From contig JBBAUA010000012.1 in the NCBI GenBank assembly GCA_040398465.1, positions 1-64,000 on the forward strand: a stretch of 64,000 nucleotides of DNA, in the 5' to 3' direction. Of the stretch, positions 8,498 through 16,985 are shown piece after piece (within the stretch, counting starts at the first letter, position 1; each line of letters starts with the position of its first letter). The notes beneath the pieces are model-generated. The model was given only the letters and a program-made list of their open reading frames with translations, was not told the origin of the DNA and searched no databases. A program made the position numbers and the translations under genes. The stretch comes from UBA7672 sp040398465. GTDB lineage: Bacteria > Pseudomonadota > Alphaproteobacteria > Caulobacterales > Hyphomonadaceae.

Positions 8498-9112
8498 ATG
8501 GACGCCGAAATCAAAGGCAAGGCCAAAGCCGGCGACGAGCCGTTCAACCGCCCCTCACGGGACGAGGCCGAAGACGCTGTCCGGACCCTCATCGCCTGGG
8601 CCGGAGACGACCCCAAGCGTGAAGGCCTGGTCGACACCCCCGGCCGCGTGGTCGACGCATATGAAGAGTGGTTCAAAGGCTATCGTGAAGACCCCCGCGA
8701 ATACCTCTCGCGCACGTTCGACGACGTGAAGGGCTATGACGACATCGTCATGCTGCGCGACATCGACGTGGAGTCCCATTGCGAACACCACATGGCCCCG
8801 TTCCTCGGCAAGGCGTACGTCGCCTACATGCCGCTCGACAACGTAGTCGGCATCTCGAAGATCGCCCGCGTGGTCGAGATCTATTCCAAGCGTCTCCAGA
8901 CGCAGGAGACGATGACGTCCCAGATCCTCAACGCGATCCAGGAAGTCCTGAAGCCCGAAGGCGTCGCCGTGATGATCGACGCCAAGCACGAATGCATGAC
9001 CACCCGCGGCGTCCACCACCCGAACGTCTCGACAATCACGACGCAGTTCTCGGGCGTCTTCCGCTCCGACAAGGAACTCCGCGAACGGTTTCTGCGGCTC
9101 ACGGGGCGGTAG
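8498..9112 (+). CDS. folE: GTP cyclohydrolase I
   Basis: The 204-residue enzyme converts GTP to 7,8-dihydroneopterin triphosphate, the first step of folate synthesis. Signatures are ESHCEHHMAPF (Zn ligands Cys and His) and CMTTRGVHHP with the third Zn-binding Cys. AGDDPKREGLVDTPGRV is the standard N-terminal block. The start follows a GGAAGGGACC ribosome-binding region. It is a single gene followed by a pair of hairpins. Confidence 0.95.
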   Translation: MDAEIKGKAKAGDEPFNRPSRDEAEDAVRTLIAWAGDDPKREGLVDTPGRVVDAYEEWFKGYREDPREYLSRTFDDVKGYDDIVMLRDIDVESHCEHHMAPFLGKAYVAYMPLDNVVGISKIARVVEIYSKRLQTQETMTSQILNAIQEVLKPEGVAVMIDAKHECMTTRGVHHPNVSTITTQFSGVFRSDKELRERFLRLTGR

Positions 9113-9120
9113 CTGGGACC

Positions 9121-9157
9121 GCCGGGCGCCTGCCCGGCAGTCGCGGCGAAGCCGCGA
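9121..9157 (+). terminator. Two tandem GC hairpins after folE
   Basis: GCCGGGC/GCCCGGC (9121-9127 and 9132-9138) and TCGCGGC/GCCGCGA (9141-9147 and 9151-9157) form adjacent hairpins starting 9 bases after the folE stop. No T-tract follows, so termination would be inefficient or Rho-assisted; mRNA 3'-end protection is the alternative. Confidence 0.45.
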
Positions 9158-9245
9158 GATCAGCGCCCCCGTCCTCGCGGACAATTTCCTTTGCCCTTCC
9201 GCGATCTCGCGTTAATCGGCCCCTGCACCTGCGGGAGATCACGCC

Positions 9246-10094
9246 ATGACCACCGAGCTCGAAAAAACCATCGACGCCGCCTGGGAAGAGCGCACCTCCC
9301 TCTCCCCGTCCACAACCGGCGCCGTCCGCGACGCTGTGAACGCCGCCCTGTCCCAACTCGACTCAGGCGCGCTCCGCGTCGCCGAGAAATCCGCCTCAGG
9401 CGCTTGGAGCGTGAACCAGTGGCTGAAGAAAGCCGTGCTGCTCTCCTTCCGCCTCAACCCCAACCGCATCATGGGCGCCACTGGCCAACCGCCCGGACCG
9501 TACTTCGACAAGGTCCCCACGAAGTTCGAAGGCTGGACCGACAAGGACTTCACCGCCGCAGGCTTCCGCGCCGTACCGGGCTCAATCGTGCGCCGTGGCT
9601 CCTTCATCGCGAAGGACGCGGTGCTGATGCCGTCCTTCGTCAACATCGGCGCCTATGTCGGTGAAGGCACGATGGTCGACACCTGGACCACGGTTGGCTC
9701 GTGCGCCCAGATCGGGAAGCACTGCCACCTCTCCGGCGGCGTCGGCATTGGCGGCGTACTCGAGCCGCTGCAGGCCAACCCAGTCATCATCGAGGACAAC
9801 TGCTTCATCGGCGCCCGCTCCGAAGTCGCCGAAGGCGTCATCGTCCGCGAAGGCTCCGTCGTCGGCATGGGCGTCTATCTCGGCCAGTCTACACCCATCG
9901 TGAACCGCGCCACCGGCGAGACGCTCTTCGGGGAAGTGCCGCCCTACTCCGTCGTCGTCGCCGGCAACCGCCCCGGCTCGACGCCGATGCCGGGCCAGAA
10001 CTGGACGCCCTCTCTCTACTGCGCCGTCATCGTGAAGCAAGTCGACGCACAAACGCGCTCGAAGACCAGCGTCAACGAGTTGCTGCGCGCCTAG
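9246..10094 (+). CDS. dapD: 2,3,4,5-tetrahydropyridine-2,6-dicarboxylate N-succinyltransferase
   Basis: The 282-residue enzyme of the succinylase branch of lysine and diaminopimelate synthesis transfers succinyl from succinyl-CoA to tetrahydrodipicolinate. A helical N-terminal domain (residues 1-100) precedes a left-handed beta-helix of hexapeptide repeats: FIAKDAVLMPSFVNIGAYV, WTTVGSCAQIGKHCHLSGGV and DNCFIGARSEVAEG. The length matches the family. It is transcribed alone; a hairpin lies between it and the next gene. Confidence 0.95.
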   Translation: MTTELEKTIDAAWEERTSLSPSTTGAVRDAVNAALSQLDSGALRVAEKSASGAWSVNQWLKKAVLLSFRLNPNRIMGATGQPPGPYFDKVPTKFEGWTDKDFTAAGFRAVPGSIVRRGSFIAKDAVLMPSFVNIGAYVGEGTMVDTWTTVGSCAQIGKHCHLSGGVGIGGVLEPLQANPVIIEDNCFIGARSEVAEGVIVREGSVVGMGVYLGQSTPIVNRATGETLFGEVPPYSVVVAGNRPGSTPMPGQNWTPSLYCAVIVKQVDAQTRSKTSVNELLRA

Positions 10095-10124
10095 ACTGCC
10101 TGGTGTCTTCGTGAATCCCTTCGT

Positions 10125-10152
10125 GTCTTCGTGTTAGTCTGAACACGAAGAC
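10125..10152. repeat. Strong hairpin in the leader of the DUF3052 gene
   Basis: Perfect 11-bp arms (10125-10135 and 10142-10152) with a six-base loop end 5 bases before the AGGGAC ribosome-binding site. The left arm half GTGTCTTCGTG also occurs as a direct repeat about 20 bases upstream. No T-run follows, so a translational or mRNA-stability role is as likely as termination of dapD. Confidence 0.6.
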
Positions 10153-10167
10153 AAGAGGGACACCACG

Positions 10168-10581
10168 ATGGTCACGCCCGCCGCCGGCTATTCCGGCAAG
10201 AGCCTCATCGCCAAGCTCGGCCTCAAGGACGGCGTGAAAGCGATCGCCATCGCCCCGCCCGCCAACTACGCCGAGCTCACCGACAACGCCGCGATCACGC
10301 CAAGGAAGTCTGCGCCCGCCACCGGCAGCTTCGACTTCATCCACTTCTTCGTGAGCAACGAAGCCGCCCTCGCCCGCGACCTGCCGAAACTCGAAACCCG
10401 CCTCGCGCAGGGCGGCATGCTCTGGGTGTCATGGCCGAAGAAAACCTCGAAGCTTTTCGTCGATCTCACGGAAGACGGCATCCGCCGCCTCTGCCTCCCC
10501 ATGGGCCTTGTCGACGTGAAGGTCTGCGCTGTCGACGCCGACTGGTCCGGCCTCAAGCTGCTGCGCCGAAAGGCCCGCTGA
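10168..10581 (+). CDS. DUF3052 family protein
   Basis: The 137-residue protein matches DUF3052 in pattern: GYSGKSLIAKLGLKDG at the N-terminus, then FDFIHFFVSNEAALARDLP and MLWVSWPKKTSK. These proteins are small and cytoplasmic and their role is unknown. No signal peptide or membrane segment is visible. It follows dapD with a strong leader hairpin and is followed by two tiny membrane-protein genes. Confidence 0.75.
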   Translation: MVTPAAGYSGKSLIAKLGLKDGVKAIAIAPPANYAELTDNAAITPRKSAPATGSFDFIHFFVSNEAALARDLPKLETRLAQGGMLWVSWPKKTSKLFVDLTEDGIRRLCLPMGLVDVKVCAVDADWSGLKLLRRKAR

Positions 10582-10650
10582 CCACCCCACGGAACTCATT
10601 GCGCTCCTCAAGCATTACCGAGCACGACCGTTTTCAAAGGGAGTCGCCAA

Positions 10651-10830
10651 ATGGGGATCGTTTACCTCGTCCTGTTCGCCCTCGCCGCCATCTTCGCGAT
10701 CTCGCTGATTGTCGGCGTGGTGTTCAAGCTGATCGGCTTCGCCATCGCCGCGCTGCTGGTCGTCGTCGCCGTCACCTGGGTCATGCGCAAGCTGCGTGGG
10801 TCGAAGTCGACGGAACGCCTGCCGCGCTGA
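10651..10830 (+). CDS. Small membrane protein (59 aa)
   Basis: ATG 10651 follows AAAGGGAG at ideal spacing. The product begins MGIVYLVLFALAAIFAIS and has two hydrophobic stretches, then a basic tail (MRKLRGSKSTERLPR). The positive C-terminus suggests a cytoplasmic tail. The family is unknown. It lies 70 bases after the DUF3052 gene and 52 bases before another tiny membrane-protein gene. Confidence 0.6.
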   Translation: MGIVYLVLFALAAIFAISLIVGVVFKLIGFAIAALLVVVAVTWVMRKLRGSKSTERLPR

Positions 10831-10882
10831 GGCATTTCCATCGAAGCGATCCTGCACGGCAAGCCAAGCTAGGAACGGCGTC

Positions 10883-11086
10883 ATGCCATCTTTCGTTCTC
10901 TATCTCCTCGGTTTCGTAATCCTCGCCGGCGGCATCCTGTTCGGCGCCAGCATTCTCGGCGTCGACAACCAATGGCTCGCCGTGATCGGCATGGTCCTGC
11001 TTGGCCTCGGCGTGATCACCGGCGTCGCCAGGACTCGACGCCGCGACGCACTCGCCGCGAGCGAACCTACCAGTGACAAAGTCTGA
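10883..11086 (+). CDS. Small membrane protein (67 aa)
   Basis: ATG 10883 follows AGGAACGG. Two hydrophobic stretches (FVLYLLGFVILAGGILFGAS and WLAVIGMVLLGLGVITGVA) are followed by a basic segment ARTRRRDA. No family was recognised. The regular C-ending codons and the clear ribosome-binding site argue that it is real. It may be co-transcribed with the 59-residue gene before it. Confidence 0.55.
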   Translation: MPSFVLYLLGFVILAGGILFGASILGVDNQWLAVIGMVLLGLGVITGVARTRRRDALAASEPTSDKV

Positions 11087-11196
11087 ACCCGGCGCAACAT
11101 CAACAGCCCAAACAAAACGCCCGGCCACAAGCCCGATGTTCTGCTGTTCGCCACATAGCGGGAACTTCAGGAAGGTCGTCGGCGCCCGGCCGGGCT

Positions 11197-12114
11197 CTAG
11201 TAGCCCTGCCCCACGCCGCCATCGAGCACGAGATTGCCCGCAGCCACGGGCCGCGCGACCTTCACTTCCTTGACCACCTTGGTGATCGTCTCGCGCGTCG
11301 TCGGCTCGCAGATCGTCTTCTTCGTGGCGACCTGCACCAGCTTCACACCCGGACCATATTTCCTAAGCAGCGAGCGCTCGTTGCAATCGCGCTCCGGCGT
11401 CTGGCGGCGGCACTGGATCACGCCGCCCGGCCCATGCCACAGCGCCTCGCCCCTGGCGCATGAGAACGTGTCCGCCTTGTCGAAGTTCGCCTTGCCCTCG
11501 ACCATCTCGCCCATCGTCACCTGCATGTGCGTCCCCGCCATGCAGCGATAAATCTCGCCGGATTGCCGCGCATCGACCGACATCTCGCCATCGACGCGCG
11601 AGGCCGGATGCGGCGTCTTGCGATCGTCGATGCAAATCGCCTGCACAGGCCGCGTGCGCAACTCTGCGACGATCTTGTCGACGCAGATCTCTTCCGTGCC
11701 CTTGACCTCTTCCTCGATAAGCTTCGTCTCATAGCCACCATCGACGGTGAGGTTGCTGATCGTGCTCGTCGACACGCCGGGGTTCGAATAGTAACCGCCA
11801 CCGCCGCCGAAGAAGACGCCCGCGTCGCCCGAAGCATTGGCGTGGCCATAAGCGCCCGCGCCCGCCATCGCGCCGGAATTCGCCGTGGCGACCGACATCG
11901 ATGTCGCGCCGACATAAACATTCGCAGTCGCCACATTCACGCCCGGCACATTCACCGTGAGATTACGCGGCGTCTGGCAGCACGCGCTCGGCGGCGGCGG
12001 AGGCGAGACAGGCCCACAGGTGCTGCACGACTGGCCCACAGCGGTCAGTCCCACAGTGGCCATGGCTGTCGCGAGGCCGGCGCCAGCCAGCATGTGTCGC
12101 CATGAAACGGTCAT
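11197..12114 (-). CDS. Secreted Gly/Ala-rich protein of unknown function
   Basis: The 305-residue protein has a signal-like N-terminus (HMLAGAGLATAMATVGLTAVG). A Cys/Pro segment (SCSTCGPVSPPPPPSACC) follows, then a low-complexity region with NVNVATANVYVGA-type alternation and FFGGGGGYY around residues 55-115. The second half has spaced cysteines (EEICVDK, QAICIDD, IYRCMAG, FSCARG, IQCRR, RDCNE, KTICEP) suggesting disulfides. The domain resembles nothing I can name; surface or periplasmic location is inferred. It is transcribed divergently from a PAS-domain gene. Confidence 0.65.
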   Translation of the reverse strand: MTVSWRHMLAGAGLATAMATVGLTAVGQSCSTCGPVSPPPPPSACCQTPRNLTVNVPGVNVATANVYVGATSMSVATANSGAMAGAGAYGHANASGDAGVFFGGGGGYYSNPGVSTSTISNLTVDGGYETKLIEEEVKGTEEICVDKIVAELRTRPVQAICIDDRKTPHPASRVDGEMSVDARQSGEIYRCMAGTHMQVTMGEMVEGKANFDKADTFSCARGEALWHGPGGVIQCRRQTPERDCNERSLLRKYGPGVKLVQVATKKTICEPTTRETITKVVKEVKVARPVAAGNLVLDGGVGQGY

Positions 12115-12321
12115 GTGAGGTCTCCGTCAGGTATCCCGTGGTCGGGTGCAAGAGCCGCGCCTTTTCGCGCGTGGCGCTAACCCGGCCACCGAGAATGCCT
12201 CGCCCATCAGGCGAATCCGCCCGTAAATGAGCCGCTTTTCCCCCGCCAAGCGTCATGGCCCGTGCGCTGCAACAATTGTTGGCACGCTGGGGGGAAACCA
12301 GCTCAGACAGACAGGCGTCGA

Positions 12322-12855
12322 ATGGAAGTCCTCAAGGCACATCCGAATACACAGGCCATGCTCGACGCCTGGCAGAGGCTCGTCGATGGCGAGAACTCCA
12401 GCGATGGTCCGACCACGGATGAGTATCCTGGTCTGGTAAACAACCTTTTCCTTCTTAACCATGTCGCCGAACGCGACTTCGCCTTCCGCCGCGTCGGCGC
12501 GACGCTTGACCGGCTGTTCGGGCGGCAACTTGCCGAGCACGACTTTCTGTCAATCTGGAATGACATCGACCGCCGCCTCGTCGCCGCCGGACTCTCGATG
12601 GCGGTGAAGGATCGCGGTCCGACCGTCATCCACGCACGTGGCGAGACGCTGGCCGGCAAGCGGCTCGATCTCGAATTCGCCCTCGCCCCGCTCCTGACCG
12701 ACCTCGATGGCCCGCGCCGCTTCCTCGGCCTCTGCCAGGCGATCACGCCAGAGGAAGTCCTCGGCGGCCGCCCCCTGCGCAGGCTGCAGGTGCTCGCGGT
12801 CTTCCCGCCCGCCCCCGTCATGCGCCCGGCTATCCGCATCGTCACGTCCAGGTGA
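12322..12855 (+). CDS. PAS domain-containing protein (PAS_5 type)
   Basis: The 177-residue protein fits the alphaproteobacterial single-PAS family. An N-terminal helix (TQAMLDAWQRLVDG) is followed by the PAS core (LFLLNHVAERDFAFRRVGATLDRLFGRQL, then HDFLSIW), and it ends after RRLQVLAVFPPAP. No output domain is attached. Relatives often co-occur with PilZ proteins, as here with the gene at 13044. ATG 12322 was chosen because the PAS family start aligns there and upstream residues look non-coding. Confidence 0.7.
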   Translation: MEVLKAHPNTQAMLDAWQRLVDGENSSDGPTTDEYPGLVNNLFLLNHVAERDFAFRRVGATLDRLFGRQLAEHDFLSIWNDIDRRLVAAGLSMAVKDRGPTVIHARGETLAGKRLDLEFALAPLLTDLDGPRRFLGLCQAITPEEVLGGRPLRRLQVLAVFPPAPVMRPAIRIVTSR

Positions 12856-13043
12856 AGGCGCAGCCGCCAGAGCCCACCCGCCTCGACCGCCAGCGGCCGG
12901 GGCTGGCGGACCGGAAGACGAAATCACCAACGCCGCTTCGCGACCGCAATCCCCCGACAGCTTCCGGCAAGGGTTTGTGAACCATTGCGCAGTTAACCTT
13001 CGCGTCGGGGGAAACTCCCTCTCGCCGCCACAGAGGGTTGCTG

Positions 13044-13658
13044 ATGCAATCGGCCCAGGCCACCGACAGGCCCGACCGTCCTTCGATCCGCAAGGTCGAA
13101 GGTGTCGACCGCCGCCGTCATCGTCGCGTGCTGTGGCAGGTCCCGGTTCGCGGCCTCACCGGCTCGGGCGAAGAGTTCGCCTGCAACACGGTGGACGTCT
13201 GCGCCGGCGGCCTCCGAATCAATCTCGCCCGCCCGCTCGAGAAGGGTGAGAACCTCGTTCTCTACATCGAAGACATCGGCCGGGTCGAAGGCGTCATCGT
13301 CCGCGTCCTCAACGAGATCGGCTACGCCATCGAATTCCGCGTGCCCCCGCGCAAGCGCGAGAAAATCGCCGACGCGCTGACCTGGCTTGTGAACAAGGAC
13401 AGGCTCGGCCTCTCCGACGAACGCATCGCCGAGCGCCGCCCCGCCACAGGCCAGGTGATCGCCATTCACGGCAAGGGCGTGGCCATCGCATGCGCCATCG
13501 CTGACGTCTCGCTCTTCGGCGTTGCTCTCAAGACATCCGGCCCGCGCCCGATGATCGGCGACCGCGTGCAAATTGGCGAGCGTGCAGGAACCTGCGTCCG
13601 CTACATCGAAGGCGGCTTCGCCGTCGATTTCCGCACGCTGCACGGGACGGACATCTAG
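13044..13658 (+). CDS. PilZ domain-containing protein
   Basis: The 204-residue protein carries a c-di-GMP binding signature near its N-terminus: VDRRRHRRVLWQVPVR (RxxxR type) followed by TVDVCAGGLRI (D/NxSxxG type, with Cys for Ser). A second, degenerate PilZ-like half follows (AIADVSLFGVALKTSG). It probably reads out c-di-GMP, which would be made or broken by enzymes such as the GGDEF/EAL protein at 49138. The start is ATG 13044 behind AGAGGG. Confidence 0.75.
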   Translation: MQSAQATDRPDRPSIRKVEGVDRRRHRRVLWQVPVRGLTGSGEEFACNTVDVCAGGLRINLARPLEKGENLVLYIEDIGRVEGVIVRVLNEIGYAIEFRVPPRKREKIADALTWLVNKDRLGLSDERIAERRPATGQVIAIHGKGVAIACAIADVSLFGVALKTSGPRPMIGDRVQIGERAGTCVRYIEGGFAVDFRTLHGTDI

Positions 13659-13659
13659 A

Positions 13660-14541
13660 CTATCGGCTCGCCGCCGGTCCTCGCTTGTTCCACCTCAACG
13701 CCACCACTGCGGCAAGCGCCAACACCAGAAACACCACCCCGCCCGGCGCGGGGAAGAATGGCCAGTCTTCCGCACGATCAGACAGGCCAACCCCGGCTGC
13801 AAGCAGGCCCGCGAGCAAGACGTTGGGGGCGGCATGTCCCGCAGCCGCGCCAAGCCATGACCCCGATTTCTCCCGCAGCAAGGTGAGAAGTTCACGGTAG
13901 ACCACACACGAGGCAATGAACGCTGCAATCATCAGCGGAGGCGCCGCCTCAAGATACGGAAACAGGCCAACCTTCAGCGCTACGGGAACAAGGTGCCACG
14001 CGGCCCAGACCAGGCCCAGGATCAGCACCCCCCAACGCCGTCCGCACGCCGCGATCGCCAGAGAGAGGCCGCCACCAGCCCATCCCAATTCCTCAAGCAC
14101 GCTCGTCAGGGCAGACCCTCCCGCCGATGCCATGATGGAATCCAGCGGCGTGTCCTGTAACCGGAAGCTGGCGGCGCCCACCGCGACGGCGACTCCCAAG
14201 GCCCCTAGCGCAACCAGAAGCGTTGTGGCGGCTGCGCCCACTACCCATCGCCAGGACGTACCGGAGTCTCGATTCCATCGCCTGGCTGAAAGGGCCAGAC
14301 CTGCGAGCGCAGGGCTCAGGATCATCGCCAGCTTGCCGAGGTCGACGAGCTGTGGATCTGCGGTCGCCATCAATACGGCCGGCAGGGCCAGCACGATGAT
14401 GACGAACAAGACAAACCGGAGCCAAGCGAAAGCCACGCTGAACTCTCCAAACTGCCGGCCGAGTGACCGGCGAACGGCCAACAACGCACTAGTCGCGCGC
14501 GGCCACAATGCCCAATCGTTCAACGGAAGTGCGATCCACAA
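13660..14541 (-). CDS. CPBP family intramembrane metalloprotease
   Basis: The 293-residue protein has about eight membrane segments. The family motifs are present: EELGWAG (EExxW), WAAWHLVP (catalytic His) and GHAAPN (second His with Asn). CPBP (ABI/CAAX-like) proteases cleave substrates inside the membrane; bacterial members are involved in bacteriocin immunity or remain unassigned. The gene ends one base after the PilZ stop on the other strand, so the two converge. Confidence 0.8.
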   Translation of the reverse strand: MWIALPLNDWALWPRATSALLAVRRSLGRQFGEFSVAFAWLRFVLFVIIVLALPAVLMATADPQLVDLGKLAMILSPALAGLALSARRWNRDSGTSWRWVVGAAATTLLVALGALGVAVAVGAASFRLQDTPLDSIMASAGGSALTSVLEELGWAGGGLSLAIAACGRRWGVLILGLVWAAWHLVPVALKVGLFPYLEAAPPLMIAAFIASCVVYRELLTLLREKSGSWLGAAAGHAAPNVLLAGLLAAGVGLSDRAEDWPFFPAPGGVVFLVLALAAVVALRWNKRGPAASR

Positions 14542-14825
14542 GTCGGCTGCCTGACAACCGGCCAGGACGTCACGTCAACCAGTCACCGGGTTTGCCGTGA
14601 CCTCGCAACGACGTTCGGTTTCCGAGTGCGCCAGCGAACGACGCTCGCCCGATTGCGCCATCGCCTGCGCCATCAAGGCAATCGATCGATGCGCTGTTCA
14701 CTGATGCGATAGCGACGTAGCGGAAGGTAGGCGCGCGCATCATTGTTCACGACCGCGAGACCATGGCTCGTGCGCTGGCGAACCTTGTGCAAGGATGACG
14801 TTCAGGTCACCCAAGGAACAGCAAC

Positions 14826-15869
14826 ATGATGCGCTTCTCGGTTCTCTGCACAGCCGCGGCCCTGATGTCTTGTGGCGCAGCGTTCGCCCAGGCTGGCGGT
14901 CCCATCCCACGCACGGCCGAAGGTAAGCCGGACTTTCAGGGCGTCTGGACGAACTCGTCCATTACGCGGCTCGAGCGCGTGCCCGAATTCAAGGACCTCG
15001 TGATTTCGGAAGCCGACGCGAAGCAGTGGGAGATGGATGCAGCCGCCGTCGCGGCGGCAGACAACGCACCAACTGCAGAAGACAAGGGCGCGCCTGAAGT
15101 GGGCGATGATCCCGCCGGCTACAATAACTTCTGGATCGACCCAGGCAGGCAGGTCGGCAAGATCAACGGCACATACCGTTCGTCGTGGATCACCGATCCG
15201 CCGAACGGCAAGGTGCCCTACACGCCCGCCGGCCGCACCGCGATGATGAAGACGGTCAGCACCTACAACATGTTCGACAATCCGGAAGAGCGCATCCCGA
15301 TCGAGCGCTGCCTCATCGGCTTTGCCTCCACCGGGGGGCCGCCAATGCTGAACGCGCTCTACAACAACCACCAGCAGATCATCCAGACGCCCGACGCCAT
15401 CGCGATCAACATCGAGATGGTTCACGACACGCGCATCATCCGCATGAACGGCCAGCACAATCCCGACAACATGCGCCAGTATCTCGGCACCAGCGTCGGC
15501 AAGTGGGAGGGCGATACGCTGGTCGTCGAAACCGTCGGCTTCAAGGCGATTGAATCCGTGCGCGTCGACTTCGGCCTGTTCGTCTACATCTCGCCTGACT
15601 CGAAAGTCACCGAGCGCTTCACCATGCAGGACAACGATACGATCTTCTACCAGTTCACCGTCGAGGATCCTGCAGCCTACACCCAGCCATGGAAGGGCGA
15701 GCTCAACTTCCGCCGCTCGCCGGACCGGATCTATGAATACGCCTGCCATGAGGGCAACTATGCTGTTCCGAACATCCTCCTCGGCGCGCGCGAGCTTGAA
15801 CGGGCTGGCCTGAAGCAGCCGGTCGTGAAGCGCGGCATCGGCCGCCTCGACCGTCCAGCGAAGCAATAG
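14826..15869 (+). CDS. Secreted protein of unknown function
   Basis: The 347-residue protein has a Sec signal peptide (MMRFSVLCTAAALMSCGAAFAQ) and an exported body starting GGPIPRTAEGKPDFQGVW. That opening and the later KWEGDTLVVETVGF are typical of a large secreted family seen in Acidobacteria, sphingomonads and Caulobacterales with no known activity. GTSVGKWEG, VTERFTMQD and the C-terminal YEYACHEGNY fit the same family. A strong hairpin follows its stop. Confidence 0.75.
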   Translation: MMRFSVLCTAAALMSCGAAFAQAGGPIPRTAEGKPDFQGVWTNSSITRLERVPEFKDLVISEADAKQWEMDAAAVAAADNAPTAEDKGAPEVGDDPAGYNNFWIDPGRQVGKINGTYRSSWITDPPNGKVPYTPAGRTAMMKTVSTYNMFDNPEERIPIERCLIGFASTGGPPMLNALYNNHQQIIQTPDAIAINIEMVHDTRIIRMNGQHNPDNMRQYLGTSVGKWEGDTLVVETVGFKAIESVRVDFGLFVYISPDSKVTERFTMQDNDTIFYQFTVEDPAAYTQPWKGELNFRRSPDRIYEYACHEGNYAVPNILLGARELERAGLKQPVVKRGIGRLDRPAKQ

Positions 15870-15876
15870 ACTGGGG

Positions 15877-15908
15877 GACCGGGCGCGGATTGCCTCCGCG
15901 CCCCGGTC
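15877..15908 (+). terminator. Strong hairpin after the secreted protein gene
   Basis: GACCGGGCGCGGA (15877-15889) pairs with TCCGCGCCCCGGTC (15895-15908) apart from one bulged base, with a five-base loop. It starts 7 bases after the stop at 15869. There is no T-tract, so it is a terminator or 3'-stabiliser. Confidence 0.5.
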
Positions 15909-15988
15909 GCCGATTTGCGGCAGGACAACGACCGATATCGCTAGGTCAACACGCTGCGGGACGGCTGCAGCAGATCTGGCCGGCAGAC

Positions 15989-16924
15989 CTACTCGCCGTA
16001 ACCGCTGTCCTCCAGCATGCTTGCATACCGGTGCACCATGTTCTTCACGCTCATCAGGTGCGAGACGTCGCCCGTGCGCATCGCATAGGCGGCGAACTTG
16101 ATGGGGCTGGCCCAGTAGTACATCTCTGCCTGGTCGGCCATCCGACCCCAGGTCTGGCCGCCTGCACGCTCATAGCGCGCGATCAGGTCTTCCATCGCCT
16201 CGCGGCCCGCGGCGGCGAAGTAGAGCGTGAAGTCCGAGGCCGGATCACCGATCTCCGCATCCGCCCAGTTCTCGATCGCGACCACGCGATAGTCCGCATT
16301 CACGAACAGCCGCGGATGATAGATGTCGCCATTGATCAGCGTCGTGAAATCCGGCCAGAACGCATCGCCGTCGATCCATTTCCGCCACAGGCCCCAGAGC
16401 TTCTCCGGCACAGGCGCCAGCGTGTTGCAGTCATCCATCCGCTGCCGGACGCGCGCACGCGATTGCTCCGCCGTCATCACCGGAATTCCGGCGGCCGCCG
16501 CGGCGCCGACATCCAGCCAGTGCAGCTTAACCATCGCTTCCGAGAGGCTGTCCGCAAACATCGGCGGCACGCTCGCCTGCGGCAGGCGCCAGACCAGCTC
16601 GCCCATCAGCGGATCGATCTCCGCTGCCGGCACGCCGGGCAGGACGCGATAGGCAATCAGCTTGTCCGAATGCACCTGCCAGTCCGGCACGACGACCGGC
16701 ACCTTGCCGCGCACATGATCGAGCACGCGCTTTTCCTGCCGCGACTGCGCCTGAACATCGCCGCGTCGCGGCGACTTCAACATCCAGTACGCGCCAGAGG
16801 CGTCACGTGCATTCGCGCTGAAATACTCCGCGGTCGATCCGATCGGCCGCAGCATGGATGGATCACGATCAAGCTCGATGCCGTGAGCCGCGGCGAGCTC
16901 ACGAAAGTCAGGCGTGGATGTCAT
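15989..16924 (-). CDS. Phosphotransferase-like protein (macrolide/aminoglycoside kinase fold) with altered active site
   Basis: The 311-residue protein has the APH/Mph fold: an N-lobe with GAYWMLKSPRRGD and a C-lobe with LINGDIYHPRLFV, followed by AIENWADAEIGDPASDF. In active Mph enzymes these read HGDLxxxHVL and IDWTEAxxxDPxxDF. Here the His before the catalytic Asp is Asn, and the Asp before Trp that binds Mg is Asn. The enzyme may therefore be weak, inactive, or use other residues. It lies 61 bases after an enoyl-CoA hydratase gene on the same strand. Confidence 0.7.
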   Translation of the reverse strand: MTSTPDFRELAAAHGIELDRDPSMLRPIGSTAEYFSANARDASGAYWMLKSPRRGDVQAQSRQEKRVLDHVRGKVPVVVPDWQVHSDKLIAYRVLPGVPAAEIDPLMGELVWRLPQASVPPMFADSLSEAMVKLHWLDVGAAAAAGIPVMTAEQSRARVRQRMDDCNTLAPVPEKLWGLWRKWIDGDAFWPDFTTLINGDIYHPRLFVNADYRVVAIENWADAEIGDPASDFTLYFAAAGREAMEDLIARYERAGGQTWGRMADQAEMYYWASPIKFAAYAMRTGDVSHLMSVKNMVHRYASMLEDSGYGE

Positions 16925-16985
16925 GTTGGCGAGACTCCCGTCATCCCGCCCCCCGGCGACTGCCTACTGCCCGCAATGCGAAGAG

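Noticed and set aside
10872..10897. GGAAC-N17-CGTT resembling an EcfG promoter
   Set aside because: The site straddles the start codon of the 67-residue membrane protein; transcription would begin inside the gene. GGAAC here is better read as part of the ribosome-binding region.
14802..15866. A 354-residue minus-strand frame opposite the secreted protein gene
   Set aside because: It is the antisense of a gene with a signal peptide and family signatures. No motif or ribosome-binding site supports it.
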